NCBI RefSeq assembly: GCF_033568475.1
Contig: NW_027331833.1
Coordinates: 3,906,001-3,970,000 of the forward strand
Reading direction: 5' to 3'
From: Henckelia pumila
Taxonomy: Eukaryota; Streptophyta; Magnoliopsida; Lamiales; Gesneriaceae
Length of the DNA stretch: 64,000 bases
The translations under genes and the position numbers were made by a program. The notes beneath the pieces are model-generated. The model did not search any database, was not told the DNA's origin, and saw nothing but the letters and a program-made list of their open reading frames with translations. The first letter of the stretch is position 1. Each line of letters begins with the position of its first letter. Of the stretch, positions 43,611 through 56,770 are shown piece by piece.

Positions 43611-44057
43611 GTTTGTTTCTGGATGTTTGGAGTCTAAACAGCTCCTACATCCTTTCTTATTCCCCTGATGGAAGGATCCACTAGAAGATTTTGAGTATTA
43701 AAACATTGCAACACCCCACTCCAAGACTAGAACTTACCTATCTTGGAACTCCTATATTGGTAGAAAACTTTGAATATTACAACTCCTTGCAATATCCCAC
43801 ATAAGTTTTGGACTTAAAATGGCTAAAACTGAAACTCCTAAACTTCAAAAATACAAATCAGACCTCGACTTATAAACTACAACACCTCGACTAAAGTGCA
43901 ACAAAGTATTTACAACTCAATCTCTTTGCAAAAAATAATCCTTAATGATCTGATAAAAACTCTATGCGTGTGCTAGAATTCTTCGGCTCCATATGATTCT
44001 TTAAAGTAAGCTTGAACTTTTCAAAAATAACTTTCAGTTGATTTAAGATAGTAGAAT
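43611..44057. other. Spacer, probably rest of a copia LTR
   Basis: Follows the solo LTR; by position it should continue the interrupted copia LTR, but no second copy is available for comparison. No gene is seen. Confidence 0.4.
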
Positions 44058-45508
44058 TATAGTGACCCACCCCGAAATCACAAACTCTAAACTAGCATGC
44101 AAAATAACTTAAACACAATAATCAAAATAAATCAACGGAAACTTAATTAATCCAACTAAAACTGCCGCCAAGAATACAACTGGATCCAAATCGAATGTAG
44201 AATAATGTTATACAACCCCATTGAAAGTAATACTAAATCCCACAAATGGAAAACCTGGTACAATACAATCCACCCTGCTGCAGCTCAACGACCGCTACCT
44301 CCCAGTCCGTCCAACCTAAGTCCTGCCCCATAGAATGGGGTGTCCAGAACCAAAACCGAGGACATGAGCTAACAATACTCAATACCAAAGTATGAGTATA
44401 CACATGTTATGAATGCTAAATGCAAATGAACGGGTACCGAAAACCTATCATGGTAGAAATTCTTTCTCAATAATGGCACCATGGTATGTAGCACACTGGG
44501 CCGTCGCATCACGAGGAACTCCCATACCATAATTAATAAGTGGGATAACCGGATCCAAAACCATGGAATCCTTCCACAAAAACTCTGGGCTGAGCAACCC
44601 CTCTACTGGTAATATCAAGGTATATGCTCAATGTGATAATGCATGTAGCATAATAATAGTTATATAATAAATACATATAAGTCATGCCATATAAATCATG
44701 CAAACATAGACATGCATACTTAACCAGGGTATCTATGTATGTACCTCCAAATAAGAAATCTAGCGATACTGACTCTCTAGTCCAAGACTATAAGCAGACA
44801 ATCATCATATCAATAAACATCTATTAAAAGCCTCAACTAGAATAATAGCAACCCGCTGAAGTTAATCATAGTCTATCGATATACTTGCGCCCATAATCAG
44901 CCCTTTGATGACGATTGCCCTAAACTCGAGTTACAACACTACTATAATCCTGGTACCTCTTTGTCACTGCTTAGACCTCGAATACTTTGCCCAAAAACCC
45001 TTAAAACCCGACTAGAAAAGAGAGAGAAGTTTGTAAAATGTGTGAAGAAATGAGGCTCTCAGCCCCTATATATGAACTTCGATCGGAATGTCTGATCCCT
45101 CGTTTGGAGCTTCCGAACACATTTCGGAACTTCCGATCATCCTTCCAAAATCCCTCTACTGAACGCGTGTCCTCTGTTTGGAAATGGAGTTGTCGACAAA
45201 GTTAGGATCTACCGAGCTCTAGTTTGGAACTTTCGATCACTATCACGTCTAATCATCCAATCAAAACTCATACCCTGCCTGACTGCAACTAGATTCGGAG
45301 CTTCTGATCTGCAACTCGGTGCTTCCGAACTAATTGGTACTTTCGATCAGAAAAACTGGATTCCTAAACTAGTGCTTCCAAACTCCTCTTTGGAGCTTCT
45401 GAACTGTCCCAATACTTGACATGCTCGTAACCATTTTTGATCATTCTAAATATGATTTCCAACTCTTTAATCATGTTTAGGCAATATATTAGCTTAATTA
45501 GCAGTTGG
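44058..45508 (-). repeat. 3' LTR of the outer chromovirus
   Basis: Begins with TAGTGACCCACCCCG, corresponding to TAGTGACCCGCACCG in the inner element's LTR, and ends next to ACAAAATATCTTACG, the same post-pol tail as at 49039-49053. It contains many GGAACTTCCGATC / GAGCTTCCGAAC style words (45070-45410), an internal degenerate repeat. The two element families are related but clearly distinct. Confidence 0.75.
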
Positions 45509-45647
45509 ACTAATACGTAAGATATTTTGTCCCCGAAATCCAAACTAGGATAATTAGAACAAAACATTGCTAAGAACAACTTTATTATAATAAGTAACAA
45601 TGCAGTTTCAAAATAAAAATGAACTGCTCAAAGGAAAAAGAATACAA

Positions 45648-47627
45648 TCAAAACAACTCCGGATGCTCAGAGAACATACGACTCTCTAACTCCCAAGTCT
45701 CTTCCTCGGTGCCTCGAGGTTGCCACAGAACCATAACTAGAGGAATGTGTTTATTACAATGTACCTTGTCCTTCTTGTCAAGAATCCTGAGCGGTCTCTC
45801 TACGTACGACAAATCGTGATCCAGCTGGACCTCTGTTGGATGCAAAATGGGTGACTCATCTGCAATATGCTGATAGAGCAACGACACATGGAACACATTG
45901 TGAATGCTAGAGAGGTACAGTGGTAATGCTAAATGATATGTCACATCTCCAACCTTTTATAGTATCTCGAATTAACCAATAAATCTAGGCGCTAACTTTC
46001 CCTTCATACCGAATCTCATCACCTTTCGGAAAGGCGATACTCGCAGGAAAACATGCTCCCCTGCCTCAAAATGCAATGGTATGCGCTTGGTGTTGGTATA
46101 ACTGGTCTGCCTGTCATGAACGATCTTGATCCTTTTCTTGATCAACTCAACCTTGTCCACGATTTGTTGGATCAACTCCGGTCCTTCAACCTGTCGCTCC
46201 CCTACCTCATCCCAAAATAAATATGTCCGACAACAGCAACCATAAAGAGCCTCGAATGGTGCCTTGTCAATACTAAGATGATAGCTATTATTGTTAGTGA
46301 ATTCTATTATCGGCAAGTGATCCTGCCAAGATAACCCAAAATCCATCACTGAAGTCCTCAGCATATCTTTCAATGTCCAAATAGTTCTCTCGGACTGACC
46401 ATCACTCTATTGGTGGTAAGCAGCACTCAAACTCAAAGTAGTACCTAAAGCTCGCTGAAAGCTATCCCAAAATCGTGAGGTTAACCTCGAATATCTATCG
46501 TTGAATGTGCTCAAAGGAACTCCATGAAATCGCACAATCTCCTGGATGTATAACCTTGCCATGCGATCAAAAATGAACTCGGGGTTATACGGGAGAAAAT
46601 GAGCAGATTTGAACAATCTGTCCACGACAACCCAAATAGCATCACACTGCCTAGAGGACATTTGCAAGTGGGTGACAAAATCCATATTCACATGCTCCCA
46701 CTTCCGTTTTGGAATCTCCAAGCTCTGCATCAGACCGCCCGGTCGATGATGCTCAGTCTTGATCTGCTGACAAACAAGAAATCGAGAGACAAACTGGTAA
46801 ACACTGCCTGGGTGCACGGTGAATCTACCACAATGAGCCTGATACAAAATCTCGTCTCTCAAGGTAGGTTCGTCAGGTACCACCACTCTTCCAGATAAAC
46901 ACAACAGTACTTTTGTTTGAAAATAGAAACTAGATGTGTTGTTTCCCTGAGCAAGTCTCGCTAACTTTTGTGTATTCGGATCAGAAAATGGCACTTTCCA
47001 AATGCGGGCAAAAAATGATGGCTCAGTTAGTACTGAAAACACTCGGATTCCATGATGTCCTTTCTTATGTCGGAACATGAAATCCAATGAACAACACTCA
47101 TGAACTGCACTAGCTAATGCACTAGTGCAAAAATTACTAACACTCACCTTGCGACTCAGAGCGTCTGCTACTGGATTTGCAGAACTTGGATGGTACTTGA
47201 TCTCATAATCATAATCTTTGAGAAGATTCATCCAACGATGCTACCATATATTCAACTCTGTCTGAGTGAACAAATACTTCAAACTCTTGTGGTCCAAAAA
47301 TATTTCGAACCATTCGCCATACAGGTAATGACGCCAAATCTTCAGTGCAAACACGATCGCTGCAAGCTCTAAATCGTGAACTGGGTAGTTTTCTTTGTGA
47401 GTTTTCAACTGTCTGGAAGCATAGAAAATCACATGTCCATTTTGCGTCAGCACACAACCCAACCCTTGAAGAGATGCATCGATGAAAACCACATAGCCTT
47501 GTGGTCCAGATGGTAATGCCAAAATAGGCACAGTATTCAGTCGGATTCTCAACTCATCAAAGCTCTGCTCATACTCCTTCGACCAGAAAAAATGAATATC
47601 CTTCTTCGTCAACTGTGTTAGAGGCTT
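45648..47627 (-). pseudogene. Outer chromovirus pol: RNase H, integrase, chromodomain tail
   Basis: One frame runs from 47612 down to 45648, interrupted by stops at 47241, 46407 and two near 45970-45945. It shows RNase H ([30 protein letters not shown]), integrase (HCGRFTVHPGS, NMDFVTHL, VVVDRLFKSAHF, DGQSERTIW) and the C-terminal tail (LPLYLSSIHNVFHVSLL, then IPLVMVLWQPRGTEEETWE). Part of the integrase zinc region is missing between GSVYQF and VCQQIK. The end EHPELF is followed by TGA near 45648. Confidence 0.86.
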
Positions 47628-47632
47628 AGCAA

Positions 47633-49020
47633 TGTAGTGACCCGCACCGTGATCACCTACTAATCAGAAGCTTAAGCATGCATTTAACTTAATTAAATAA
47701 ATCAGAAATTAAACAGCGTAAAACTTAAACAACAATAAAAATATTGTTTACAACCATATCGAAAAAAATCCAGTGTATTAACCCAAATACAACTGAAACA
47801 AAAGCCTAGACAAAGCTCTGCTGGTCATCCAACGCCTAAACCCTCCTGGAACCACCCGCATCGTCCAGCCGCAGACTTGCCCCGTGGAATAGGGTGTCCA
47901 GATACAACAAAGTACGGGACGTGAGCATGATAAGCTCAGTACGAGAGCATAAGTATACAGTGTTATGTATGCATGTATGCAAGTGAACTGGATATTAAGA
48001 CTCTCAGGTCAAGAAACATGCTCAAAGACCGAACCCAGGGTATATAGCACGCTACGTCGTCGCCTCAGGAGGTGGCTCATATACCCAGTGGATAATGGTG
48101 ACCTGATACTAGTACAAGTGTCCAAACATCACGGTGACCTAATACAAGACTTATGTATCCAACCATCCACAAACTCGTAGGGTGAGCGCCCTACTACAGT
48201 ATACCTCTAAGGTAAAGGCTCAATATGCTCATGTATGCAACATACAGTCATGACATGCTGTATATAAAGGCATATAAAACATGCAATCACATAATCCATG
48301 CATACACATAATACATGCATACTCAATCTGGATATCTCGAATAATACTTCCGTACCTCATAAACTAGGCAAGCTAGACCAGCACTATGTCCAAGCCTATA
48401 ATTCGCACTACAATGCAAAGTACTCATGCATTATAATCTTATTCTAAAAGCCTTAACTACGCTATAGAATACTCCCTATTTACTATAAGGAGCCAGAGCT
48501 ATACCTGCGTCCGTCGTCAGCCCGCTGATGACGACTGCCCCAGAACTTGGACACCGCTCCGCCGCAATCCCGGAGCACCTGGCCAACCTCCAGTCCAAGC
48601 CTAGGAAGGCTAGAAACACCTCAAAACCCCTAGAAAAGCATAAGAACCGAGAGAGAAAACTTGATTTTGGTGTGAAATTCTCAATTTCGGAGGGCCTATT
48701 TATAGGCAGAGTTCGGACGGTCCGAACTGCCACTTGTCTGAGCCGTTTAAACACCTGGACCCTGCGGAGTTCGGACGGACCGAACCGGTTTGGAGGGCCC
48801 GAACTGGTCCGTATGCTCAGAACTGTTTTGGTCTTTTCGAACTCATTTTTGGACCCCCTGGACCTACCTTACCATTTTCGGACGTTTCGGATATGATTTT
48901 CCACTTATTTTCACCATATAAAGACTCCTTAAACATGTTTTCACACTTTTAAAATTATATGTCATTTTTCTAACATGTTTAAAATCACTTAATCTTGTAA
49001 AATAGAACCGGGCTACTACA
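47633..49020 (-). repeat. 3' LTR of the inner chromovirus (1388 bp)
   Basis: Bounded by TGTAGTGACCCGC and GGGCTACTACA. Contains repeated GTTCGGACGGTCCGAAC-type words (48711-48786) that form short palindromes around the transcribed region. Confidence 0.93.
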
Positions 49021-49053
49021 TTCTCCCCCTACTTAAGATATTTTGTCCTCGAA
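49021..49053 (-). other. Polypurine tract and tail of the inner chromovirus
   Basis: On the minus strand GACAAAATATCTTAAGTAGG runs into GGGGAGAA directly before the LTR. Confidence 0.88.
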
Positions 49054-49142
49054 CAATCTTAAGTACTGAATGCAGTAAAATACTGAATAAACATCTTTAT
49101 TCAAACTGATTCATTTTACAAGTTACAGCCTGAAAATACAAC

Positions 49143-50467
49143 AATTCAAAATAGCTCTGGATAATCTGTACACATATGACTCTCAAGTTCCCAAGTGGCC
49201 TCCTCAGTGCCTCGGCGCTGCCACTGAACTAGAACAAGAGGAATGGTTTTGTTGTGTAATACCTTATCCTTATGACCTATGACACGCAAAGGTCTCTCTA
49301 CATATGTCAAATCCGTATCCAACTGTACTTCAGATGGCTGTAAGATATGAGACTCATCTGCCACATACCGTTGCAACAGTGAAACATGGAACACGTCATG
49401 GATACTTGACAAATACGGCGGTAAATCCAACCTATAAGCCAAATCTCCAACACTTTCCAGAATCTTGAATGGACCAATGTACCTAGAAGATAGCTTACCC
49501 TTGAGATCAAATCTCAAAATCCTACGAAATGGTGAGACTTTCAGGAATACTTTCTCACCCACCTCAAACTGGAAAGGTCTGCGCTTGACATTTGCATAGC
49601 TAGCCTATCGATCCTGCGCAACCTTAATTCTCTTCTTGATCTGCCCAACAATATCAACAGTCTGTTGGACTAACTCTGGTCCCTCTATCTGTCGCTCCCC
49701 CACTTCTTCCCAGAACAGTGGAGTACGACATCGTCGCCCGTACAATGCCTCAAACGGAGCCATCCCAATACTGCGATGGTAACTGTTGTTGTACGCGAAC
49801 TCCATCAATGGCAACTGATCTTGCCATGCTGGACCAAAATCCATAGAACATGCTCGCAACATGTCTTCAAGAGTACGGATCATGCGCTCTGACTGTCCGT
49901 CAGTCTCTGGGTGATATGTTGTACTCAAGCTAAGAGTAGTACCTATAGCGCATTGAAGACTCCCCCAAAACCTGGAAGTAAACCTGGGATCTCGATCGCT
50001 GACTATGCTCACAGGAACTCCGTTCAATCGAACAATCTCCTGGATGTACAACCTTGCCATCCTATCAAAACTGTAGTCCCGATTATAAGGAATGAAATGT
50101 GCTGACTTGGTGAGTCGGTCCACCACAACCCAGATAGCATCACAATTCCTCAAGCTCACCGGTAAATGGGTCACGAAGTTCATCGTGATCTACTCCCATT
50201 TCCACTCAGGAATAGGTAAACTATGAAGCAACCCTCCAGGTCGTCAGTGCTCTGCCTTGACCTGCTGATACACCAAACATCTATAAACATATAGATACAC
50301 ACTCCTTTTCATTTCTTTCCACCAGAACCTAGTACGCAAATCCTTGTACATCTTGTTGCTCCCCGGATGAATACTCAACTTAGAACGATGAGCCTGGGAT
50401 AAAATCTCCTCCCTCAGAGTATCATCCTCTGGAACAACAATACGGCCAGATAAACAAATATCTGGAT
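49143..50467 (-). pseudogene. Inner chromovirus pol: integrase and chromodomain tail
   Basis: Integrase contains RSKLSIHPGSNKMY, a damaged zinc region (CLVYQQVK in place of C..CQ), MNFVTHL, VSDRDPRFTSRFW, HPETDGQSERMIRTLEDML and MAPFEALYGRRCR. The tail GPFKILESVGDLAYRL ... HDVFHVSLLQRY ends in the chromodomain-like VLVQWQRRGTEEATWE and TDYPELF. In-frame stops occur near 50190 (in the WE.ITM region) and at 49605-49607, and one near 50248. At 50467 the frame meets a copia solo LTR. Confidence 0.87.
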
Positions 50468-52315
50468 TGTTGGAGAACGGCGATCAGATCAATCAGAATT
50501 GATACCCGGTGCAGCGGAAGTTTAAAAATTTTATATATGGAACGATTCCATAATGAGTATCAAAACTTTACGATTAAATTGTGCGTGTAAAAATTAAATA
50601 ACAATTATAAATTTTTACCTCCAATCTCGAATCGAGATTATGGACACCAACAGATTGCTCTGCTCTTGTTGTATCTCCCAGGAACTGATGGACGAACTGT
50701 TCTTCAATCAGGTACACGAACAGAGATTTAATCCCTCTGATAGATTGCACTAGAAAATCTATCAGAAGTTTCTACGAAGAGAATTAACGAATTTGATCCG
50801 TTAAACCAGACTGCAAACTCAAAATTCACAGGCTGGATTTTTCCCGAGCAGAGGGGAGGGGGGCGGCCACTTCAGGAAAACAAAGCTAGGGTTTTCAAAA
50901 ATATTTTGTGACCTCTGTTATGTAATTTCTGTACTGCAATAACTTATTTATAATGTGGGCTGCTAACAGCTTAGGGCCCATTAGTCATAAGTTCAAGCCT
51001 GACAAGCAAAGCCCGCATGTTCAGAAATTAATATATAATTCATCGTGACTCAAATTGATAAACCAATTTCACCAATGTTCACAGAAACCATTTCTGCATC
51101 TTTTCGAGTCAAGATAAATTTTCTGAATCCGAATTCAGTGGTTTCCAAAAATGCCCATCCCTATGTCATTTTAGGAAATCTTACTCCTCTATTCTTAAAT
51201 AAGAAGTCCCACTTCTTTGTTCATTAAATTTAACTCTTTAAATTTAACTATCTCAACGGGGATTAAAAATCCATTACTCTGTGTGACCCTCAATAGTTCA
51301 GGGATACAGCTAGCCGTGGGCTCACAACTCCTTGTGACTCAGAACAACCATTTCCGACTTGCCCATCGAATCATGGTAAGAGCGCCTAGCAACATCGCCC
51401 CATGATTTCCTAGGTATCACTGATAGTGCCTGCAAGAACCAATAGATTTTGGTTAGCGTACAGTACGGTCCCTTCATCCATATATCCCGATCGAATCAAC
51501 AACCATTGGTAAATCGAGAGTCGTTCGAGATTCGATAACTATGCAATACATCTTGAAGATCAAATAGTGACATCGCATGCGCTACTAAGAAAACATTTCT
51601 TAAAACACATCATGTACTCTGACCAGAGATTCGTCACACTAATATCTCCTCAGATTGCATAGGATATCCACACTCGCAAGTATGTGGTGAATCCTTGACA
51701 ACAAAGCATCGACTCCTATATGTGTCGTAACTGTACCCAATCCCGACACCTGATGACCCCAATAGAGTCGGTAAACGAGTCAAAGTACAGTACTAGCATA
51801 TAGAGTCTCAATGATGTTTCAAGTAGTAAGGACTAATGGTGTACAACCAAAACCGCGGACTTTATCCACTCGATAAATGATAACCACTTGGAAAGTCCGG
51901 ATAGGGTAGTTCGATCATTCATCGTATGAATATCCATTTGCATGCTTCGAACATCTCTATGTTCCATACCAATGAAACGTGGTACTCGGCATCGCAAATG
52001 CTAGTCTCAATCTCGAGCGATCCTTATCCTTATTCACGGACGGCTCAATCGACTAGGAACGATTTAGAATATACAGTGACTATAAGATGTGTTTCATGAT
52101 AGACATCCCCATGTTCTACCACATCTTACATACACTATAGTATATTCAAGATTTTTATCAAAACAACAATAGTATATCACAATATAACAATATGAAGAAA
52201 GATAAAGTCATTGCCATTAATAAAAGTGTAAATTATATTAAACAAAAGATTGTTTATACAAAGAGTCATCAAAGCCCTTAGCTACAAGTTGGCTCACCGG
52301 GCACCCACTCTTTCA
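50468..52315 (-). mobile_element. Copia solo LTR, 1848 bp
   Basis: Plus-strand ends TGTTGGAGAACGG and CCCACTCTTTCA; perfect duplication TGGAT at 50463-50467 and 52316-52320. The phrase AAACTTCCGCTGCACCGGG on the minus strand near the left end is typical for the U5 side of copia LTRs, which sets the orientation. It lies in the RNase H-integrase linker of the inner chromovirus, where about 45 codons also appear to be missing. Confidence 0.9.
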
Positions 52316-52320
52316 TGGAT

Positions 52321-53607
52321 ACTCTGCATAACTTTCTTATGTTTGAAGGTATACCCTGAAGAACAACAATATTCAATTGTACTTGCCACAGAACAAGTCT
52401 GTAGTGCAGACACTCGCACCTTCCGACTTAAAGCAACAACAGTGAGATTAGCAGCTCCTGGATGGTACTTAATTTCACAGTCATAATCCTTAAGCAAATC
52501 CATCCAACGTCTCTGTCTCATGTTCAATTCTGCCTGAGTAAACAAATACTTGAGACTTTTGTGGTATGCAAAGATCTCAAATTTTTCTCCATAAAAATAA
52601 TGACGTCAGATATTCAACGCAAATACAATAGCTGCTAACTCAAGATCATGCACTGGGTAGTTATTTTCGTGAACTTTTAACTGTCTATAGGCATATGCAA
52701 TCACATGCCCATTCTGAGTTAGGACACATCCCAGTCCCTGAAGAGAAGCATCCGTGTATACTACATATCCTCCAGACCCAGACGGTAAAGCCAACACAGG
52801 CACAGAAGTCAACCGTCTACGAAGTTCACAAAAATTCTCTTCACATTTTGAGGACCACTCAAAATTCACGCCCTTTTGAGTAAGTTGTGTCAAAGGTCGA
52901 GCTAGCTGCGAGAAATTCGCGATAAAACGACGATAATATCCTGCTAGACCCAGAAAACTATGGATCTCAGCTACCGTCGTCGGACGCGACCAGTTCATGA
53001 CTGCCTCAATCTTGCTCGGATCTACAGACACTCCATCCTTTGATATAATGTGGCCAAGAAATACCACCCTATCTTGCCAGAATTCACACTTACTCAATTT
53101 GGCGTACAACTGTCTATCCCTCAGAGTCTGCAACACCAGCCTCAAATGATATGCGTGCTCATTCACATCATGTGAATACACCAAGATATCATCAATAAAT
53201 ACGACGACAAACTTGTCTAGAAATTCTCGGAATACACGATTCATCAGATCCATAAATACAGCCGGTGCATTAGTCAATCCAAATGGCATTACTAGAAACT
53301 CATAATGCTCATACCTGGTCCTAAATGCTGTCTTGGCTATATCCTGATCTTGGACTCTCATCTGATGATATTCAGATCTCAAATCAATCTTAGAGTAAAC
53401 CGAAGTACCCTACAACTGATCAAACAGATCATCTATACGAGGCAAATGATACTTATTCTTGATTGTTACCCTATTCAACTGGCGATATTCAATGCACAGA
53501 CGCATAGACCCATCCCTTTTCTTCACGAACAGAACAGTTGCTCCCCAAGGAGAAACACTAGGACGAATGTAACCCTTGTCTAACAGATCCTGAAGTTGCT
53601 GCTTCAA
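52321..53607 (-). pseudogene. Inner chromovirus pol: reverse transcriptase and RNase H
   Basis: Reverse transcriptase shows [30 protein letters not shown], a TAG at about 53410 after [24 protein letters not shown], catalytic FIDDILVYS and [17 protein letters not shown]. RNase H shows [24 protein letters not shown], a stop at 52606, then [19 protein letters not shown] and YHPGAANL (mutated VVALSRK in place of VADALSRK). A small deletion and shift at about 53605 separates it from the protease segment. Confidence 0.88.
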
Positions 53608-54362
53608 CTCATCATATCTGACGGAGCCAGACGATACGGTGCTCGAGAAATAGGCAAAGTACCTGGCATCAGCTCTATGCCAAACTCAACTTCGCGCACT
53701 GGAGGAAATCCTGGAATCTCATCTGGAAATACATCTGGAAATTCATTCATAATAGGAATAGCTTCTATACCAACACTTCCAGCGAATGTATCAACTGCAT
53801 CAATGAGGTAGCCTTCCGTGCCAGATTCCAAAGCTTGACAAGCTTTCAAAGCTGATACCAATGACATCTGAGGTCGCGCTCCCTCACCATATAAGAACCA
53901 GCTATCATCGCCAACCGGATGAAATTTTACCAATCTCTAGTAACAATCCACTGAAGCTCGGTATGTAGTTAACACATCAATTTCCAAAATGCAATCGAAA
54001 TCCTTTATTGCTAATATCATGAGATTCACCATCAAGACACTCCCTTCGAACTCTAAAGGTCAACCGATCACTAGACGCTTAGCTGATGCAGACTGACCCA
54101 TCGGGGTAGAAACAACAACCACTATGTCTAGTGAAATGTATGGCAACTTATATCTCTTAACAAAACGTGAAAATATGAAATAATGAGATGCACCAGTGTC
54201 AATGAGTGCAAAATCAGGTATATGAAATAACAAGAACGTACCCGCTATAACTTTCTCATTCTCAACCACCGCCTGATAATGCCTCAAGGCGAACACTTGA
54301 CTAGAAGTACGAGGTTTCAAATTAGAACCCCATGTTAACTGTCCATGTGGTCTCTGCTGCAC
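53608..54362 (-). pseudogene. Inner chromovirus protease region
   Basis: Encodes GTFLLFHIPDFALIDTGASHYF with intact DTG, then LPYISLD, KRLVIG followed by a stop at 54060, EFEGSVLMVNLMILAIKDFD, a stop near 53938, and the linker [21 protein letters not shown] to YRLAPSD. In the same overall frame as the reverse transcriptase apart from a shift near 53605. Confidence 0.86.
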
Positions 54363-55280
54363 TGAAGCCTAAGAACCAGAACCTGAGCCAGAACCAGCTC
54401 CCCCGGCCTGTGGACAATCCATCTTCAGGTGGCCAATCTCTCCGCATTGAAAACACGCCCCTGAAACCTTTCAGCACCTGTTGGCAGGATGATTCCCACC
54501 ACAATGCTTGAAAGGACCCTGATTCTTTCTGCCAAAATGCATCACCTCCCCGGATCCTGAGGAAGAAGAAGTAGAACTAGACTTCTTGAATGATTGAGCA
54601 CGGGGCCCCAAGGAACTCGCGGGTCTAGATGAGTAGAAAGATCTGTTACGACGGATGATGTCCTCTTCCTGGTGACATCGGCTCACTAATCCCTGGTAAG
54701 TCATGTCATCTACCACAGCAAATCGGTCATGAATCTCCGGATTAAGGCCTTGAATGAACAAATTATACTTCGCCTCTGTGCTATCAGAAATCTAGGGGCA
54801 ATAGGGCAGTAACTCAAAGAACTTTAACTGGTACTAATCTATCGACCTCAATCCCTTTCGCAAACCCAGCAACTCACTTTTCTTCGTTTGTCGGAGAGCA
54901 GGAGGAAAATAAAGCTTATGAAAATCCGTGCGGAACTCATCCCAGGTAGCAACTCCTCGGGCTGCAATAAAAGGCGCAGAAGTAGAATCCCACCACTTCC
55001 TAGCTCATCCTTTGACCAGGAAATCAAGAGTCTCCATCCGCTGCTCCTCAGTGTATCGGAACTCCCGGAAACAAACTTCCATACGTTGTAGCCAGTTCCC
55101 CGCATCCTCCGATGATTCTCCTCCGACTAAAGGTTACGGACCCATCTGCATAAACCTATGCATGTTGAAACGCCTGCGATCATCATGGCGATGACGGCCC
55201 TGACGATGCTCCCGATCGTCCTGATCATTCCAGCGTCCACCTATGCTGCCGTGACTAATCTCGTCACCATGACCCGCCAT
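54363..55280 (-). pseudogene. Inner chromovirus gag
   Basis: Start ATG at 55280 with MAGHGDEISHGSIGGRWNDQ. Contains RRRFNMHRFMQMGP, WWDSTSAPFIAARG, LYFPPALRQTKKSELLGLRK, LFIQGLNPEIHDRF, the serine-rich linker and a zinc knuckle CFQCGEIGHLKMDC; the upstream cysteine/histidine box reads KHCGGNHPANRC. Stops interrupt it near 55133, 55010, 54831, 54794, 54471 and 54370. Confidence 0.85.
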
Positions 55281-55337
55281 CTACACAATGATTAAAGGTT
55301 AAACCCAATTCCAACAATCTAGATCCCAAGATTACTA

Positions 55338-55354
55338 TGCATGCTCTGATACCA
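55338..55354 (-). other. Primer-binding site (initiator Met tRNA) of the inner chromovirus
   Basis: The minus strand reads TGGTATCAGAGCATGCAT just inside the 5' LTR at 55359, upstream of gag. Confidence 0.9.
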
Positions 55355-55358
55355 TAAA

Positions 55359-56765
55359 TGTAGTGACTCGCACCATGATCACCTACTAATCAGAAGGTTA
55401 AGCATGCATTTAACTTAATTAAATAAATCAAAAATTAAATAGCGGAAAACTTAAACAACAATAAAAATATTGTTTACAACCATATCAAAAAAAATCCAGT
55501 GTATTAACCCAAATACAACTGAAACAAAAGCCTAGACAAAGCTCAGTTGGTCATCCAACGCCTAAGCCCTCCTGGAACTACCCGCATTGTCCAGCCGCAG
55601 ACCTGCACCGTGGAATAGGGTGTTCAGATACAACAAAGTACATGGCGTGAGCATGATAAGCTCAGTACGAGAGTATGAGTATACGGTGTTATGTGTGCAT
55701 GTATGCAAGTGAACTGGATACCAAGACTCTCAGGTCAAGAAACATGCTCAAAGACCGGGCCCAGGGTATATAGCACGCTGCACCGTCGCCTCGGGAGGTG
55801 GCTCATATACCCAGTGGATAATGGGGACCTGATACTAGTACAAGTGTCCAACCATCACGGTGACCTAATACAAGACTTATGTATCCAACTATCCACAAAC
55901 TCGTAGGGTGAGCGCCCTACTACAGGATACCTCTAAGGTAAAGACTCAATATGCTCATGTATGCAACATACAGTCATGACATGCTGTATATAAAGGCATA
56001 TAAGACATACAATCACATAATCCATGCATACACATAATACATGCATACTCAATCTGAATATCTCAAACAATACTTCCGTACCTTATAAACTAGGCAAGCT
56101 AGACCAACATTATGTCCAAGCCTATAATCCGCACTACAATGCAAAGTACTAATGTATTATAATCTTATTCTAAAAGCCTTAACTACGCTATAGCATACTC
56201 CCTATTTACTATAAGGAGCCAGAGCTATACCTGCGTCCGTCGTCAGCCCGCTGATGACGACTGCCCCAGAACTTGGGCACCGCTCCGCCGCAACCCCGGA
56301 GCACCTGGCCAACCTCCGTTCCAAGCCTAGGAAGGCTGGAAACACCCCAAAACCCCTAGAAAAGCCTAAGAACCGAGAGAGAAAACTTGATTTTGGTGTG
56401 AAATTCTGAATTTCGGAGGGCCTATTTACAGGCGGAGTTTGGACGGTCCGAACTGGGTTTGGACGGTCCGACCTGCCACTTGTCCGAGCCGTTTAGACAC
56501 CTGGACCCTGCGGAGTTCAGACGACCCAAACTGGTTCGGAGGGCCCGAACTGGTCCGTATGCTTCGAACTGTTTTGGTCCTTTCGAACTTATTTTTGGTC
56601 CCCCGGGATCTGCCCTACCATTTTTGAATGTTCCGGATCTGATTTTCCACTTAATTTCACCAAATAAGGACTCCTTAAACATGTTTTGACACTTTTAAAA
56701 TTATATGTCATTTTCTAACATGTTTAAAATCACTTAATCTTGTAAAATGGAACCGGGATACTACA
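55359..56765 (-). repeat. 5' LTR of the inner chromovirus (1407 bp)
   Basis: Same boundaries and contents as 47633-49020; differs by scattered substitutions and a short duplication around 56441-56468, where GTTTGGACGGTCCGA occurs twice against one in the other copy. Confidence 0.93.
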
Positions 56766-56770
56766 AGCAA

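Larger units (their letters stand above)
47633..56765 (-). mobile_element. Inner chromovirus, 9133 bp, with 5-bp duplication
   Basis: Inserted in the RNase H region of the outer chromovirus; duplication AGCAA at 47628-47632 and 56766-56770. LTRs 47633-49020 and 55359-56765 are similar over their length with scattered differences. The interior holds gag to chromodomain in the same orientation as the host element, plus a copia solo LTR at 50468-52315. Several in-frame stops show that it too is inactive. Confidence 0.93.
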
